A stretch of 42,297 bases of DNA from Candidatus Altarchaeum sp. (GTDB taxonomy: Archaea > Altiarchaeota > Altiarchaeia > Altiarchaeales > Altiarchaeaceae), in the NCBI GenBank assembly GCA_018260755.1, contig JAGTWP010000004.1, positions 1 to 42,297 of the forward strand, written 5' to 3'. This document shows, in pieces, positions 25,301-33,087 of the stretch (position 1 is the first letter of the stretch; every line of letters begins with the position of its first letter). The notes beneath the pieces were generated by a model. The model did no database searches and had not been told where the DNA came from. It saw only the letters and a list, made by a program, of their open reading frames with translations. A program made the position numbers and the translations under genes.

Positions 25301-26482
25301 ATCATCGCTAACTGTTATGTTACTTAATGGAACATTTCCCGTGTTTGTTACATTATAATAATAAGTTACATTTCCTCCGCCAACAGGTAATGTTGTTTGA
25401 TTCGCTGTTTTAATTAAAGTTATGTTTGGGTTTGCAGAGGTTACATTTACTATTACAGTTGCGTTTGCTGTTGCATTTAAGATTGTTCCTGGATAATTAC
25501 CTGTTACATTAGCAATATTTGTTACTGATTCATTTACGAACATTGAACAATTGCACATCATGCTTCCATTTATCGCCAATGTTGTTTTCGGACAAGTTAC
25601 ATTACTGCATTTGTCATCTGTAACAGTTATGTTTGTTAAATTTACCGGATTATTCAATGTGAAATTTCCCTGTTGAGTTTTTTCAACTGGTGATGAAACT
25701 GTTTTAACCGTAATTGTATCATTATATAATCCCGGATCCATTTCCGTAGTTAGCATATATGTGATTACATTGTAATAGTAAGTTACATTTCCTCCACCTG
25801 CTGATAATGAATAATTACTTGCTGTTTTATTTAAGGATATATTTACCTGTCCGCACGTATTGATTTTAATAGTATAATTCAATATTCCGCTGTTACAGTA
25901 ACCGTAGCCATAGCCATTATATCCGTATCCGTAGCCATATCCGTATCCGTAGCCATATCCGTATCCGTAGCCATATCCGTATCCGTAGCCATATCCGTAT
26001 CCGTAACCATAGCCATTTGTATAACCATATCCGTAACCATAATCATAATTACCGCAGAAACCTGTAAGAGTTACATTTACATAAATAATTTTTCCACTAC
26101 AATTATAATAGGGATTAAAATAATGACCTGTTGTAGATAAATTACTATCTAATGGCAAAGAACAATTCATAAAGATTCCATCGGAAGGATTTAAAATTTT
26201 TAAAGTAACATCAGTTACACGATCAGTACTTATATTTACAACTGCATTCAAAGTAATATTATCTGTACACATAGTATAATTATTATTTATACTATAATTT
26301 TCACTTCCAGGAGGCATATCCTTAAGATGGTTGAAATTTATCACAACATCACTGATAATCGGATTCCATAACAAACCTCCGATAATTACAGCAGTCAAAA
26401 TAAATGCAAAATATTTATTCATATTATTTTTAGTTCCCATGTCTGCTTTATTTGTTCCCTCTTTTTGAGAATTGTCGCTCAT
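22355..26482 (-). CDS. giant surface protein: DUF11 repeats, Gly-Tyr tract, Ig-like domains, membrane span, PIN-like tail
   Basis: A 1375-residue cell-surface protein. An N-terminal hydrophobic segment (FAFILTAVIIGGLLW) is the signal or signal anchor; Met21 (26422) is an alternative start. Residues about 144-195 are a Gly-Tyr tract. Residues about 205-866 hold six DUF11-type repeats (KTAN-x-TTLPAGGG, then YYYNVTNTGNV), dense in NxS/T sequons. About 868-920 is a Cys-rich EICNGIDDNCNNQIDE-type calcium-binding motif, then a Gly/Pro linker, then about three Ig-like or carboxypeptidase-regulatory-like units to 1240, ending in a Cys cluster. A membrane span lies at about 1246-1268. The 103-residue tail (1273-1375) reads like a PIN domain, with D1276, D1340 and D1358. 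It is probably an S-layer or surface-filament glycoprotein. Confidence 0.88.
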   Translation of the reverse strand: MSDNSQKEGTNKADMGTKNNMNKYFAFILTAVIIGGLLWNPIISDVVINFNHLKDMPPGSENYSINNNYTMCTDNITLNAVVNISTDRVTDVTLKILNPSDGIFMNCSLPLDSNLSTTGHYFNPYYNCSGKIIYVNVTLTGFCGNYDYGYGYGYTNGYGYGYGYGYGYGYGYGYGYGYGYGYGYGYGYNGYGYGYCNSGILNYTIKINTCGQVNISLNKTASNYSLSAGGGNVTYYYNVITYMLTTEMDPGLYNDTITVKTVSSPVEKTQQGNFTLNNPVNLTNITVTDDKCSNVTCPKTTLAINGSMMCNCSMFVNESVTNIANVTGNYPGTILNATANATVIVNVTSANPNITLIKTANQTTLPVGGGNVTYYYNVTNTGNVPLSNITVSDDKCPTVNCPKNNLSVSESMKCNCTKTVTDNETNIANVTGFYGLQPLFGGGPGVPGANVTVPIASPAQPNISLIKIANPTCLNMSERNVTYYYIVTNTGNVNLTNISLSDDKLGAINCSATQLAVGESMMCNYSTTINITTTNIANVTGNYSGTIVNATANATVNVMPSCPVCPNILITKTPNATSIVYGELVNYIYNVTNTGGVNLTNVRVFDDKLGFVCIISTLNVNESKTCNFTTPLYNTTTNIACAVSSEGAGIDSCANATVNVTPVNPNISLNKTASNYSLPAGGGSVTYYYNVTNTGNVPLSNINVTDDRCSSVICPNATLVVNESTICNCSTTLTQCGNVTNIAKVTGNYSGSIVNATTNATVFVACPNITLVKTANPTTLPAGGGSVTYYYNVTNTGNVNLTNINVTDDKCSNVTCPNATLAVNEIMECNCSTTINSTTTNIANVTGNYSGTIVNATANATVNVSVTCVDIGAEEICNGIDDNCNNQIDENNVCCNNGQCEANKGETCSSCPGDCGACPPPGSSGGGYCTTCGPQQYQGIPVGEVTTTHQISPTIPDITTPGSHCFKMECTTNTYQDGKLTTSTTKNVPSAANIMLTLPNGNNLNVSTNANGEICYNFGCGIYTITIPKGVCGEEYSKTITSTYGKLYITPSDLTKAMTNDVLTYIIKDDGGNAVKGAKVSIVLPDGNIVKTSDFEGKITFNVGEKEGSYTLTAQKDCYENETLTGTIVMPKLTVTCAPQVNVNETLCCYVKDQDGNNVEGANVKLTMPGGKEIQLISDANGKVCTNETQIEGDVTAAASKKGYKDSDTATSKITTVEIICPKECKCGCEEGTATCKTTCPECNIFGLPCWILLLLLLLIALLLFLLLRKKKIYADEESINKAIKEEQLENISSKYSKIYVSRKVYDNIQGMDVENRVKNKFEFVDLDEKGENYLKECGDEHVARAKQLNVDLLTSNDETAKKAEENKINVKRYE
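25921..26010 (-). repeat. five 18-bp tandem repeats coding the Gly-Tyr tract
   Basis: On the + strand the unit ATCCGTATCCGTAGCCAT occurs at 25921, 25939, 25957 and 25975, with a fifth copy at 25993 differing by one base. Each unit encodes six residues alternating Gly and Tyr. The wider tract with degenerate copies spans about 25898-26050. The period is a multiple of three, so gain or loss of units keeps the reading frame. Confidence 0.95.
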
Positions 26483-26563
26483 TTTACTTGGTTTAAATTT
26501 AAATTTATAAAAATTTTTTAAAATATTATAATAATTACATCTATAATTAAATAAATAAATAAA

Positions 26564-26604
26564 TTTTTTAAGTTTATATTATTGTCTTTTTTAAGTTTAT
26601 ATTA
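26564..26604 (-). promoter_or_regulatory. 18-bp direct repeat upstream of the giant surface gene
   Basis: TTTTTTAAGTTTATATTA occurs at 26564-26581 and 26587-26604. Read on the - strand each copy contains TAATATAAACTTAAAAAA, a good TATA-like element. The pair lies about 80-120 bp before the start codon at 26482, in a 229-bp spacer otherwise made of ATTAAATAAATA-type low-complexity sequence. Confidence 0.45.
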
Positions 26605-26711
26605 TAATAAACCGTTTATTAATTAATTTTGGATATTAAATAAATATTAAATAAATTGCATTAAATAAATAAATAAATATTAAATAAATAATTAAAGATT
26701 AAATAAATAAA

Positions 26712-27572
26712 TTAAAAATTTTTTCCAGTAATTCTTTCATACATTTCGGCATACAAATCCTCAACCTTCCTTATCATTTCATCAGATAAAGGCGGAATTA
26801 ACGGTTCGCTTAAATTTTTCTCCCTTTGTGCATAAAGAAAGTCCCTGTAACTAAATTTCTCACCACACTTCGGGCAAACATAAAATAAATTTTCATAATA
26901 CTGCCTGACAAATTCCTTGCTTAATTCAACGAAATTTCCCTTTTTATATTCTTCCGCATCCCAAAACCTGTCCTCATCAGGCGTTCCGAATGTATCAATA
27001 AGCAAAATTTCCCCGTCCAGAATCCCGAATTCCTTCTTTCCGTCAACATGGATTAAATTTCTCTTTCCTGCCTGGTTTTTAATTACATCATCTATCTTCA
27101 ATATAATTTCCTTAATATTTTCCAAATCAATCTTCTTTAACTTTGAAATTTCTAATACCTCTTCTTCTGTGAGTAATCTGTCGTATTTCTCAAATTTTGT
27201 CGTGATTTCAAAGATCGGCTCGCTAAATTTCTCACCGTATGTTCCTTTATGCTTTTTGTAATAAGAGCCGGCATTATAATGCCTTACTATAAATTCAAGC
27301 GGAATTACTTCTGTCTTTTTAACAAGCATCTCGTCGGACTTTGCCTTGTTCTTGCCGTCTGAAACATATTGGGTTTTACAAATTCCTTTTTTCTCAATCC
27401 TGTCAAACCAGAATTTTGCAATTCTGCATAAAACCTCACCCTTAACAGTAATCTCACTTGGAATTATCTGGTCAAACACAGATATTCTGTTTGAAAATTT
27501 AAATTTCAGCAAATGAGTATTAATTTCGTAAATATCCTTGACTTTTCCGCTTTTTAAAAATTTTTCGGACAT
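26712..27572 (-). CDS. purC: SAICAR synthetase
   Basis: PurC joins aspartate to CAIR in purine biosynthesis. The 286-residue protein has SGKVKDIYE at the ATP-binding N-terminus, ISVFDQIIPSEI, PLEFIVRHYNAGSYYK, and the late motif LIDTFGTPDEDRFWDAEEY. The C-terminal region includes a single CPKCGEKF segment, then PPLSDEMIRKVEDLYAEMYERITG, the usual closing helix. It lies 26 nt after a short T-rich stretch and is read toward the surface-protein gene. With purQ at 20849 it is one of two isolated pur genes here. Confidence 0.95.
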   Translation of the reverse strand: MSEKFLKSGKVKDIYEINTHLLKFKFSNRISVFDQIIPSEITVKGEVLCRIAKFWFDRIEKKGICKTQYVSDGKNKAKSDEMLVKKTEVIPLEFIVRHYNAGSYYKKHKGTYGEKFSEPIFEITTKFEKYDRLLTEEEVLEISKLKKIDLENIKEIILKIDDVIKNQAGKRNLIHVDGKKEFGILDGEILLIDTFGTPDEDRFWDAEEYKKGNFVELSKEFVRQYYENLFYVCPKCGEKFSYRDFLYAQREKNLSEPLIPPLSDEMIRKVEDLYAEMYERITGKNF

Positions 27573-27640
27573 TTTTTAAATTTCTTTTTTATTTCTTTTT
27601 TAAATTTATTGCTTTTTATTTCTTCTTTATTTTTTCTTCT

Positions 27641-28114
27641 TTATTTCTTTTTTATGACAACAACATCCCCCAATGTAAGCACATCCTTTGATTTATCAAT
27701 TTTCAGAAGCACAACTCTTTCTCGCTTTTTTATTAAATTTATATTTAAAAATTGCTCAATCTTTTCTATAACCGCTATCGGAGGAACAAACCCGGATTCT
27801 ATTCTTTTTACATAAGCAACAGGCTCATTTATGTGTTTTGCAAAATCCTCCTGCTTTAAATTTTTCTTTTCCCGAATATCCTTTATTTTATGGCTAAAAT
27901 TTTCAACAATTTCATATTCCGGCTCTCCGAGAACAGTTGCAGGGGAAATTTCTTTGTCTGCGTTGTCCTGCTTTTTCTTTTCAGCAACCTGTTCTCGGAC
28001 ATCTCCGATAATCCTTCCGTTAACTGCACACTCATCACAAACGATTACAGGTGCGCCCATAAACATAATTTTTTTTCCCTGTTTTATTTGTGCTCCGCAT
28101 AATTCGCATTTCAT
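27641..28114 (-). CDS. archaeal multiprotein bridging factor aMBF1
   Basis: aMBF1 is a conserved archaeal factor with a zinc ribbon and a Cro/C1-type helix-turn-helix, thought to act in transcription or at the ribosome. The 157-residue protein starts with CELCGAQIKQG and a second pair in CDECA, forming the zinc site. After a charged linker, the helix-turn-helix covers about residues 75-130 (IREKKNLKQEDFAKHINEPV and VKRIESGFVPP). The last part has LTLGDVVVIKKK. It lies 68 bp upstream of purC on the - strand and is divergent from GMP synthase. Confidence 0.93.
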   Translation of the reverse strand: MKCELCGAQIKQGKKIMFMGAPVIVCDECAVNGRIIGDVREQVAEKKKQDNADKEISPATVLGEPEYEIVENFSHKIKDIREKKNLKQEDFAKHINEPVAYVKRIESGFVPPIAVIEKIEQFLNINLIKKRERVVLLKIDKSKDVLTLGDVVVIKKK

Positions 28115-28241
28115 TTTTGGGTTTTTGAAATTTTTCTAAAAATATAAATTTAATTAAGTTTGTATTTTAATTAAGTTAGTATTTAAATTTTAATTTAAAT
28201 TCAATTAAATATCTTACTCATTATGTGAAAAAAAATTTAAA
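28115..28241. promoter_or_regulatory. divergent promoter region between aMBF1 and GMP synthase subunit B
   Basis: This 127-bp spacer must hold both promoters. It contains a near-repeat, TTTAATTAAGTTTGTATTTT followed by TTAATTAAGTTAGTATTT, about 20 bp apart. No Shine-Dalgarno motif precedes either start codon. Confidence 0.45.
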
Positions 28242-29159
28242 ATGTTTGATGCAGAAAAGTTCATTAAAAATGCAATTGAGGAAACAAAAGAAACAGTCGC
28301 TGGAACGACAATAATTGCATTATCAGGGGGTGTTGATTCATCAACCTGTGCAATGCTCGTCGGCAGGGCAATCGGAAAAAATTTGGTTTGTGTGTTTGTT
28401 GATAATGGCTTTATGAGAAAGAACGAGCCGGAAAGAATCAGGGAAATTTTTGAAACAAAAGTAAAATTTGAATTTGCCGATGCGAGTGAAAGATTTTTTG
28501 ATGCATTAAAAGGTATCACAGACCCGGAAGAAAAGAGAAAAATTATTGCAAGGACATATATTGAAATTTTTAACGAATACGCAGAAAAATATAATGCAAA
28601 ATTTCTGGTTCAGGGAACTATAGCACCTGACTGGATTGAAACAAAGGGAAATATAAAAAGCCATCATAATGTTGCATTGCCTTCCGGAATGACACTTGAA
28701 ATTTACGAACCGCTGAAGGATTTGTATAAAAACGAGGTCAGACAGGTTGCAAGAGCCCTTGGACTTTCCGAAGAAATTTCCGAAAGAATGCCGTTTCCCG
28801 GACCAGGACTGGCGATAAGGGTTTTAGGAGAAGTAACAAAGGAGAAGGTAGAAATTGTCAAAGAAGCGGATGCAATTGTCAGAGAAGAAATTTCAAACGC
28901 AAATTTAAAGGTCTGGCAGGCATTTGCCGTTTTACTTGAGGGAAAGACAACAGGAGTAAAAGGAGATAAACGGGATTACGGATACATGCTCGCTGTAAGA
29001 ATTGTTGAATCAACGGATGCAATGACTGCAAACGCAATGAATGTCAAATGGGAAATTTTGCAAAAAATAACAAGCAGAATAACAACGGAAATTTCCAATG
29101 TTACAAGGGTTTTGTATGATTTAACTAGCAAACCGCCTGCGACGATTGAGTTTGAATGA
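28242..29159 (+). CDS. guaAB: GMP synthase ATP-pyrophosphatase subunit (subunit B)
   Basis: In many archaea GMP synthase is split into a glutaminase (subunit A) and this ATP-pyrophosphatase subunit, which adenylates XMP for amination to GMP. The 305-residue protein has the P-loop SGGVDSSTCAMLV, FVDNGFMRKNEPERI, QGTIAPDWIET, and the C-terminal dimerisation domain with MPFPGPGLAIRVLGEV and a late DLTSKPPATIEFE tail, which is diagnostic for the family. Subunit A is not adjacent. Confidence 0.95.
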   Translation: MFDAEKFIKNAIEETKETVAGTTIIALSGGVDSSTCAMLVGRAIGKNLVCVFVDNGFMRKNEPERIREIFETKVKFEFADASERFFDALKGITDPEEKRKIIARTYIEIFNEYAEKYNAKFLVQGTIAPDWIETKGNIKSHHNVALPSGMTLEIYEPLKDLYKNEVRQVARALGLSEEISERMPFPGPGLAIRVLGEVTKEKVEIVKEADAIVREEISNANLKVWQAFAVLLEGKTTGVKGDKRDYGYMLAVRIVESTDAMTANAMNVKWEILQKITSRITTEISNVTRVLYDLTSKPPATIEFE

Positions 29160-29220
29160 AAAATTATAAAATTTGTAAAAATTTAATAATAAAATTCCAT
29201 TTATTTATCAAACCAATAAA

Positions 29221-29727
29221 ATGTCAATATCAAAAAATATTACTGAAATAATAGGAGATAGTGCAAGGTATCTGCTGCTCTTATTTATCGGATTTTTATT
29301 TATAAAAATTTACTTTCCGCAGGTTGAAAGATACATAGATATAAATTTATTTTTTATAATTACAATCGTAATTTTAATTGTGGCCATCTTGCTGGAAAAG
29401 AAATTTATGCCCGAAAGATATAAAGAGTATGCAGAAGATGAAACTGAAGATAAAGATGAAGGAACGGAAGTAAAAGAGGATGAAAAAATTTCATTAACAA
29501 AAAAAGAAATTTTGTATGTTGCTGCACTCTCTATTCTGGGGATGGTTCTTGTTTATTATACTTTAGCGTTAAATTATAAGTTACTTCCCATGTATCTACT
29601 TTTGCTTTTATCGGTAACTGCTGGAAGTTTGATTGCATTTTTGAGTTATGAGACGATGAAGGAAGATAAAAAGAAAATAAATCATACGGTGAAGGAAAAT
29701 TTAAATCAGGAAATTAAGGAAATTTAA
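29221..29727 (+). CDS. four-span membrane protein, unknown function
   Basis: I do not recognise this 168-residue protein. It has two pairs of membrane spans (about residues 15-31 and 40-58, then 98-115 and 120-140) joined by a strongly acidic loop (about residues 69-90, rich in Glu and Asp) and a charged, Lys/Glu-rich C-terminal tail. It follows GMP synthase subunit B by 61 bp. The decayed toxin-antitoxin fragments lie just downstream. Confidence 0.7.
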   Translation: MSISKNITEIIGDSARYLLLLFIGFLFIKIYFPQVERYIDINLFFIITIVILIVAILLEKKFMPERYKEYAEDETEDKDEGTEVKEDEKISLTKKEILYVAALSILGMVLVYYTLALNYKLLPMYLLLLLSVTAGSLIAFLSYETMKEDKKKINHTVKENLNQEIKEI

Positions 29728-29753
29728 AACGATTTCACTTGTGCAACCCAAAA

Positions 29754-29915
29754 ATGACCAATGAGAAAAGCGTCAAAAAATTATTTGAACTTGTAGGAAT
29801 AGACAAAGTTGCAGACATTTTTTATAAACAAACATCGCCTGAAAGGATGAGGGTTAATTACAGACCAAGAACCATTAATTTTTTCAGATTATATTTTAAG
29901 AAAAATGCACACTGA
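29754..29915 (+). pseudogene. C-terminal half of a toxin-associated small protein (AbiE-linked family)
   Basis: A 53-codon frame from ATG at 29754 to a stop at 29913-29915 contains VKKLFELVGIDKVADIFYKQ and ends in RPRTINFFRLYFKKNAH. From memory, this resembles the C-terminal half of a small protein that often precedes AbiEii-type nucleotidyltransferase toxins. Full members begin with an IKxFIRENSxLFW segment, which is missing here but present at 38975-39076. The frame overlaps the start of the toxin remnant by 11 bp, as in the intact pair. It might still be expressed as a short protein. Confidence 0.5.
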
Positions 29916-30170
29916 AGTTCTAACTAAAGAGCAGAAGGAGTTACTTCCCTTGATAAAGTTGTTTTCAAAGGAATATTATCTTGTTGAAGGAACGGCAATG
30001 CATTGGACAAATGAGTTGTTCAATGGTTTTTTAATGAAAAACTTTTTCGTGAACAATTGTCTTATTTTGAAGATGTAGATTATACAGAGTCCATTGAATT
30101 CATCGAAAAGGAAATTCCCGAAGATGAAATAAAGGACTTTTTAATTAAGTCTGCAACAATTCCTTTTTAA
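29905..30170 (+). pseudogene. decayed AbiEii-type nucleotidyltransferase toxin gene
   Basis: The frame from ATG at 29905 encodes LTKEQKELLPLIKLFSKEYYL followed by VEGTAMH, the N-terminus of AbiEii/AbiGii family toxins, where LVGGTALAL is normal. The match then stops. About 80 bp on, in another frame, the sequence encodes a family-like C-terminus (KLFREQLSYFEDVDY, then EDEIKDFLIKSATIPF) ending at 30168-30170. The middle, roughly 130 codons or more, is deleted and the frame is shifted, so no nucleotidyltransferase active site remains. Confidence 0.65.
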
Positions 30171-30201
30171 TTTTTATTTTTAATGTCTAATCAAAAAAAT
30201 T

Positions 30202-31374
30202 ATGAGAATTTTAAATATTACAAAATACTTTTATCCGAAGTACGGAGGAATTGAAACCAGAAATTTTGAGGTAAGCAGGTATTTATCGCAGAAGGGCTTT
30301 GAAATTTATGTTTCCACATCAAAGCACGCTCAAAATTTAGATGACTTTGAAGTTTATGAAGGAATAAATATAAGGAGGCATAAAATTTTATTTAAACCGT
30401 TTAATGATGTTTTTTATCCAGGCATTATAAAGGATATTTTCAGGTTGGACTTTGATTTGGTTCATGTTGACTTACCAGATCCAGTAAATTCTATATTTGC
30501 ATTTTTTGCATCTGTTATTAAAAACAAACCGTTAATTATAACTTATCATGCGGATATTGAAAAAGAAGAATTAGAGAAATTTCCAACGTCTATGATTTTG
30601 AAGGCATATAATATTATTCTTAAATTTATTCTGCAAAGAGCAAAGAAAATATTTGTAACATCAAAGGATTATGCAAAATCAAGCAAAAATCTGAGAAATT
30701 TTAAGTTTGAAGATGAAAGCAAAGATGGAAAACTGGTACTTTCTCCGAGTTTTATAGAGGGGGATGAATTAAATATTGAAAATTATGATGAGATTGAAAA
30801 AATAAAGAAAAATTTGGGGCTTGAAAATAAGAAAATCATACTTTTTGTAGGGCGACTTGTCCACTACAAAGGTGTTGAATATTTGCTCAAATCATTTAAA
30901 AAAGTTGAGAAAAATTTTAATGATGTTGTTCTTTTGATAATTGGCGATGGACCACTAAGGAATCAGCTTGAAAATATTGTAAAGAATGAAAATATAAAAA
31001 ATGTCCAATTTCTCGGAAAGGTTAAAGAGTTAAAATATTATTATGCTTTATGCGATATATTTGTTCTTCCGTCAATAACGAGACAGGAAGCATTCGGACT
31101 TGTTTTGATTGAGGCAATGTATTTTGGAAAACCCTGCATTACAACAAATATTGAGTCGGGAATGAAATATGTTGTTGATTATGGAAATGCAGGAATTTTG
31201 GTTAAAGAAAAAAATACGGAAGAACTTAAAGATGCAATTGAAAATTTAATTGTTAATGAAAATTTAAGAAAAGAAATTGGAAAAAAGGCAATAAAAAGGG
31301 TTTTGGAGAAATTTACATCAAGGGTTGTTTTGGAGAAATTTGAAAAGGAAATCAAATCAATAATCAAAAATTAA
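30202..31374 (+). CDS. glycosyltransferase, GT4 family
   Basis: The 390-residue protein has the two-domain GT-B plan. The N-terminus has KYFYPKYGGIETRNFEVSRYL (the GG-x-E sugar-acceptor loop) and the C-terminal domain has ILFVGRLVHYKGVEYLLKSF, IIGDGPLR, LGKVKELKYYYALCDIFVLPS and EAFGLVLIEAMYFGKP, the E-x7-E motif of retaining GT4 enzymes. It uses a nucleotide sugar. As the first gene of the cluster, beside the heptose operon, it may transfer heptose or start a glycan chain; donor and acceptor are not readable. It overlaps no neighbour; the next gene starts 9 bp later. Confidence 0.92.
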   Translation: MRILNITKYFYPKYGGIETRNFEVSRYLSQKGFEIYVSTSKHAQNLDDFEVYEGINIRRHKILFKPFNDVFYPGIIKDIFRLDFDLVHVDLPDPVNSIFAFFASVIKNKPLIITYHADIEKEELEKFPTSMILKAYNIILKFILQRAKKIFVTSKDYAKSSKNLRNFKFEDESKDGKLVLSPSFIEGDELNIENYDEIEKIKKNLGLENKKIILFVGRLVHYKGVEYLLKSFKKVEKNFNDVVLLIIGDGPLRNQLENIVKNENIKNVQFLGKVKELKYYYALCDIFVLPSITRQEAFGLVLIEAMYFGKPCITTNIESGMKYVVDYGNAGILVKEKNTEELKDAIENLIVNENLRKEIGKKAIKRVLEKFTSRVVLEKFEKEIKSIIKN

Positions 31375-31383
31375 CAATATAAT

Positions 31384-32400
31384 ATGGGGGAGTTAATTAA
31401 AAGCAGGACACCTATGCGAATAAGCTTTGCTGGAGGAGGAACTGATGTAGATCCGTTTCCTGAAAAGTACGGAGGGGTTGTTGTTAATGCGAGTATTAAC
31501 AAATATGTCACATCTACTTTGAAATTCAGAAAAGATAAAAAACTAAAAGTTGAAATTGTTGGCGAAGGAAAAGCAATTTATGATAATATAAATGCACTAA
31601 CTTATGGAGGGAAATTTGATATTGTAAAGGCCGTAGTTAAGTTTATGTATAAGGGAAATAAGGGCTTAGATATTTATATTTATAAAGATGTAGGGCCAAG
31701 ATCCGGATTAGGCGGGTCCGCTGCTTTATTTTTAAGTGTTATCGGACTTTTTAATGAATTATCTTATAAAAAATTAGATAAATACGAATGTGCAGAGTTG
31801 GCTTATAAATTAGAAAGAGAGGAATTAAAAAACTTAGGAGGAAGACAGGATCAGATTGCATGTGCATTCGGAGGAATAAATTTTATTGAATTTAAGGGAA
31901 AAGACTTTGTCAGGGTTATACCTTTAAATTTAAATAAAGAGACAATTTGCGGGTTAGAGGAAAATTTAATTTTGCTAAATTTAGGGGAAAGAAAGAACTC
32001 TGGAAAAATCCTTGAGCAACAAATTAAAAATGTCAAAACAAAAAAAGACACTATACAGGCGATGCTTGAAACAAAAAAAATATCTTATGAAATAAAAGAG
32101 GTATTACTTTCCGGGAATTTTGAAGAATTCGGGAAACTTTTAAATAATGGCTGGGAATTAAAGAAAAAATTTGCCGCTGAAATTTCAAACCAAGATATTG
32201 ATAAATTTTATGAAAAGCTAAAAAAGGTAGGTGTGATCGGAGGGAAGATAAGCGGTGCAGGAGGAGGAGGACACATGTTTGTGTTTGGCAAGTCATTTTA
32301 CAGAGATAAAATTGAAAAGGAAGTCCTAAAGTTTAATTATAGTTTAGTGCCATTCAAATTTGAAAATTCTGGACTAACAACATGGAGGTCAAAATATTGA
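31384..32400 (+). CDS. hddA: D-glycero-alpha-D-manno-heptose 7-phosphate kinase
   Basis: The 338-residue GHMP kinase phosphorylates heptose 7-phosphate at C1 in the alpha-anomer branch that leads to GDP-heptose. Motifs: SRTPMRISFAGGGTDVDPF at the N-terminus, the ATP-binding loop GPRSGLGGSAALF, GGRQDQIACAFGG, and GGKISGAGGGGHM near the C-terminus. The opening RTPMRISFAGGGTD is characteristic of HddA and related sugar kinases, and hddC, gmhA and gmhB follow at once, which settles the assignment. Confidence 0.92.
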   Translation: MGELIKSRTPMRISFAGGGTDVDPFPEKYGGVVVNASINKYVTSTLKFRKDKKLKVEIVGEGKAIYDNINALTYGGKFDIVKAVVKFMYKGNKGLDIYIYKDVGPRSGLGGSAALFLSVIGLFNELSYKKLDKYECAELAYKLEREELKNLGGRQDQIACAFGGINFIEFKGKDFVRVIPLNLNKETICGLEENLILLNLGERKNSGKILEQQIKNVKTKKDTIQAMLETKKISYEIKEVLLSGNFEEFGKLLNNGWELKKKFAAEISNQDIDKFYEKLKKVGVIGGKISGAGGGGHMFVFGKSFYRDKIEKEVLKFNYSLVPFKFENSGLTTWRSKY

Positions 32401-32401
32401 A

Positions 32402-33085
32402 ATGAAAGCATTAATACTTGCTGGCGGATTGGGAACAAGATTGAGACCATTAACATATAAAATTCCAAAAGCAATGGTTGAGGTTAATGGAAAGCCATTC
32501 CTTTATTACCTAATTAAATTTTTATCAAAGCAAAATATAAAAGATATTGTGATTTCTGTCGGATATTTAAAGGAAAATATTATGGAGTATTTTACGGATG
32601 GAAAAAATTTCGGAGTAAATATAGAATATGCAGTAGAAAATGAGCCGCTTGGAACGGGTGGTGCGATAAATAATGCAAAAAAATTTTTAAAAGAGAAATT
32701 TATAGTAATGAACGGAGATACTATTTTTAATATAAATTTAGAGGATTTTTCAAAATTTCACGAATATAAAAAAGGAGTATGTACAATTGCACTTGCAAAC
32801 ATTGATAATACGGAAAGATATGGAGCAGTAGAGGTTGATAAAGATGGCAGGATTGTTAAATTTTTAGAAAAAGGAATAAAAAAGAACGGATTGATAAACG
32901 GAGGGATATATATACTTGAGGAAGAAATTTTTAACTATCTGCTGGAAGTTGGCTCTCTTGAAAAGGATGTTTTTCCTTTGCTAATCGGAAAAATGTACGG
33001 ATATGTAAGCAATAGTTATTTCATAGACATAGGAATACCTGAATATTATAATCAAATAAAAGATAAATGCTTTGATTTTATTTAA
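32402..33085 (+). CDS. hddC: D-glycero-alpha-D-manno-heptose 1-phosphate guanylyltransferase
   Basis: The 227-residue nucleotidyltransferase has the N-terminal signature LAGGLGTRLRPLT and KAMVEVNGKPFLYYLI, the VMNGDTIFNI metal-binding region and a product-release segment near YFIDIGIPEYY. By itself it could be any NDP-sugar pyrophosphorylase of the short type. Its place between hddA and gmhA points to HddC, which makes GDP-D-glycero-alpha-D-manno-heptose. It starts one base after hddA stops. Confidence 0.9.
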   Translation: MKALILAGGLGTRLRPLTYKIPKAMVEVNGKPFLYYLIKFLSKQNIKDIVISVGYLKENIMEYFTDGKNFGVNIEYAVENEPLGTGGAINNAKKFLKEKFIVMNGDTIFNINLEDFSKFHEYKKGVCTIALANIDNTERYGAVEVDKDGRIVKFLEKGIKKNGLINGGIYILEEEIFNYLLEVGSLEKDVFPLLIGKMYGYVSNSYFIDIGIPEYYNQIKDKCFDFI

Positions 33086-33087
33086 AA

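Noticed and set aside
25898-26050. Regular short repeats that might suggest a CRISPR array
   Set aside because: The 18-bp units are head to tail with no spacers and encode a Gly-Tyr tract in frame.
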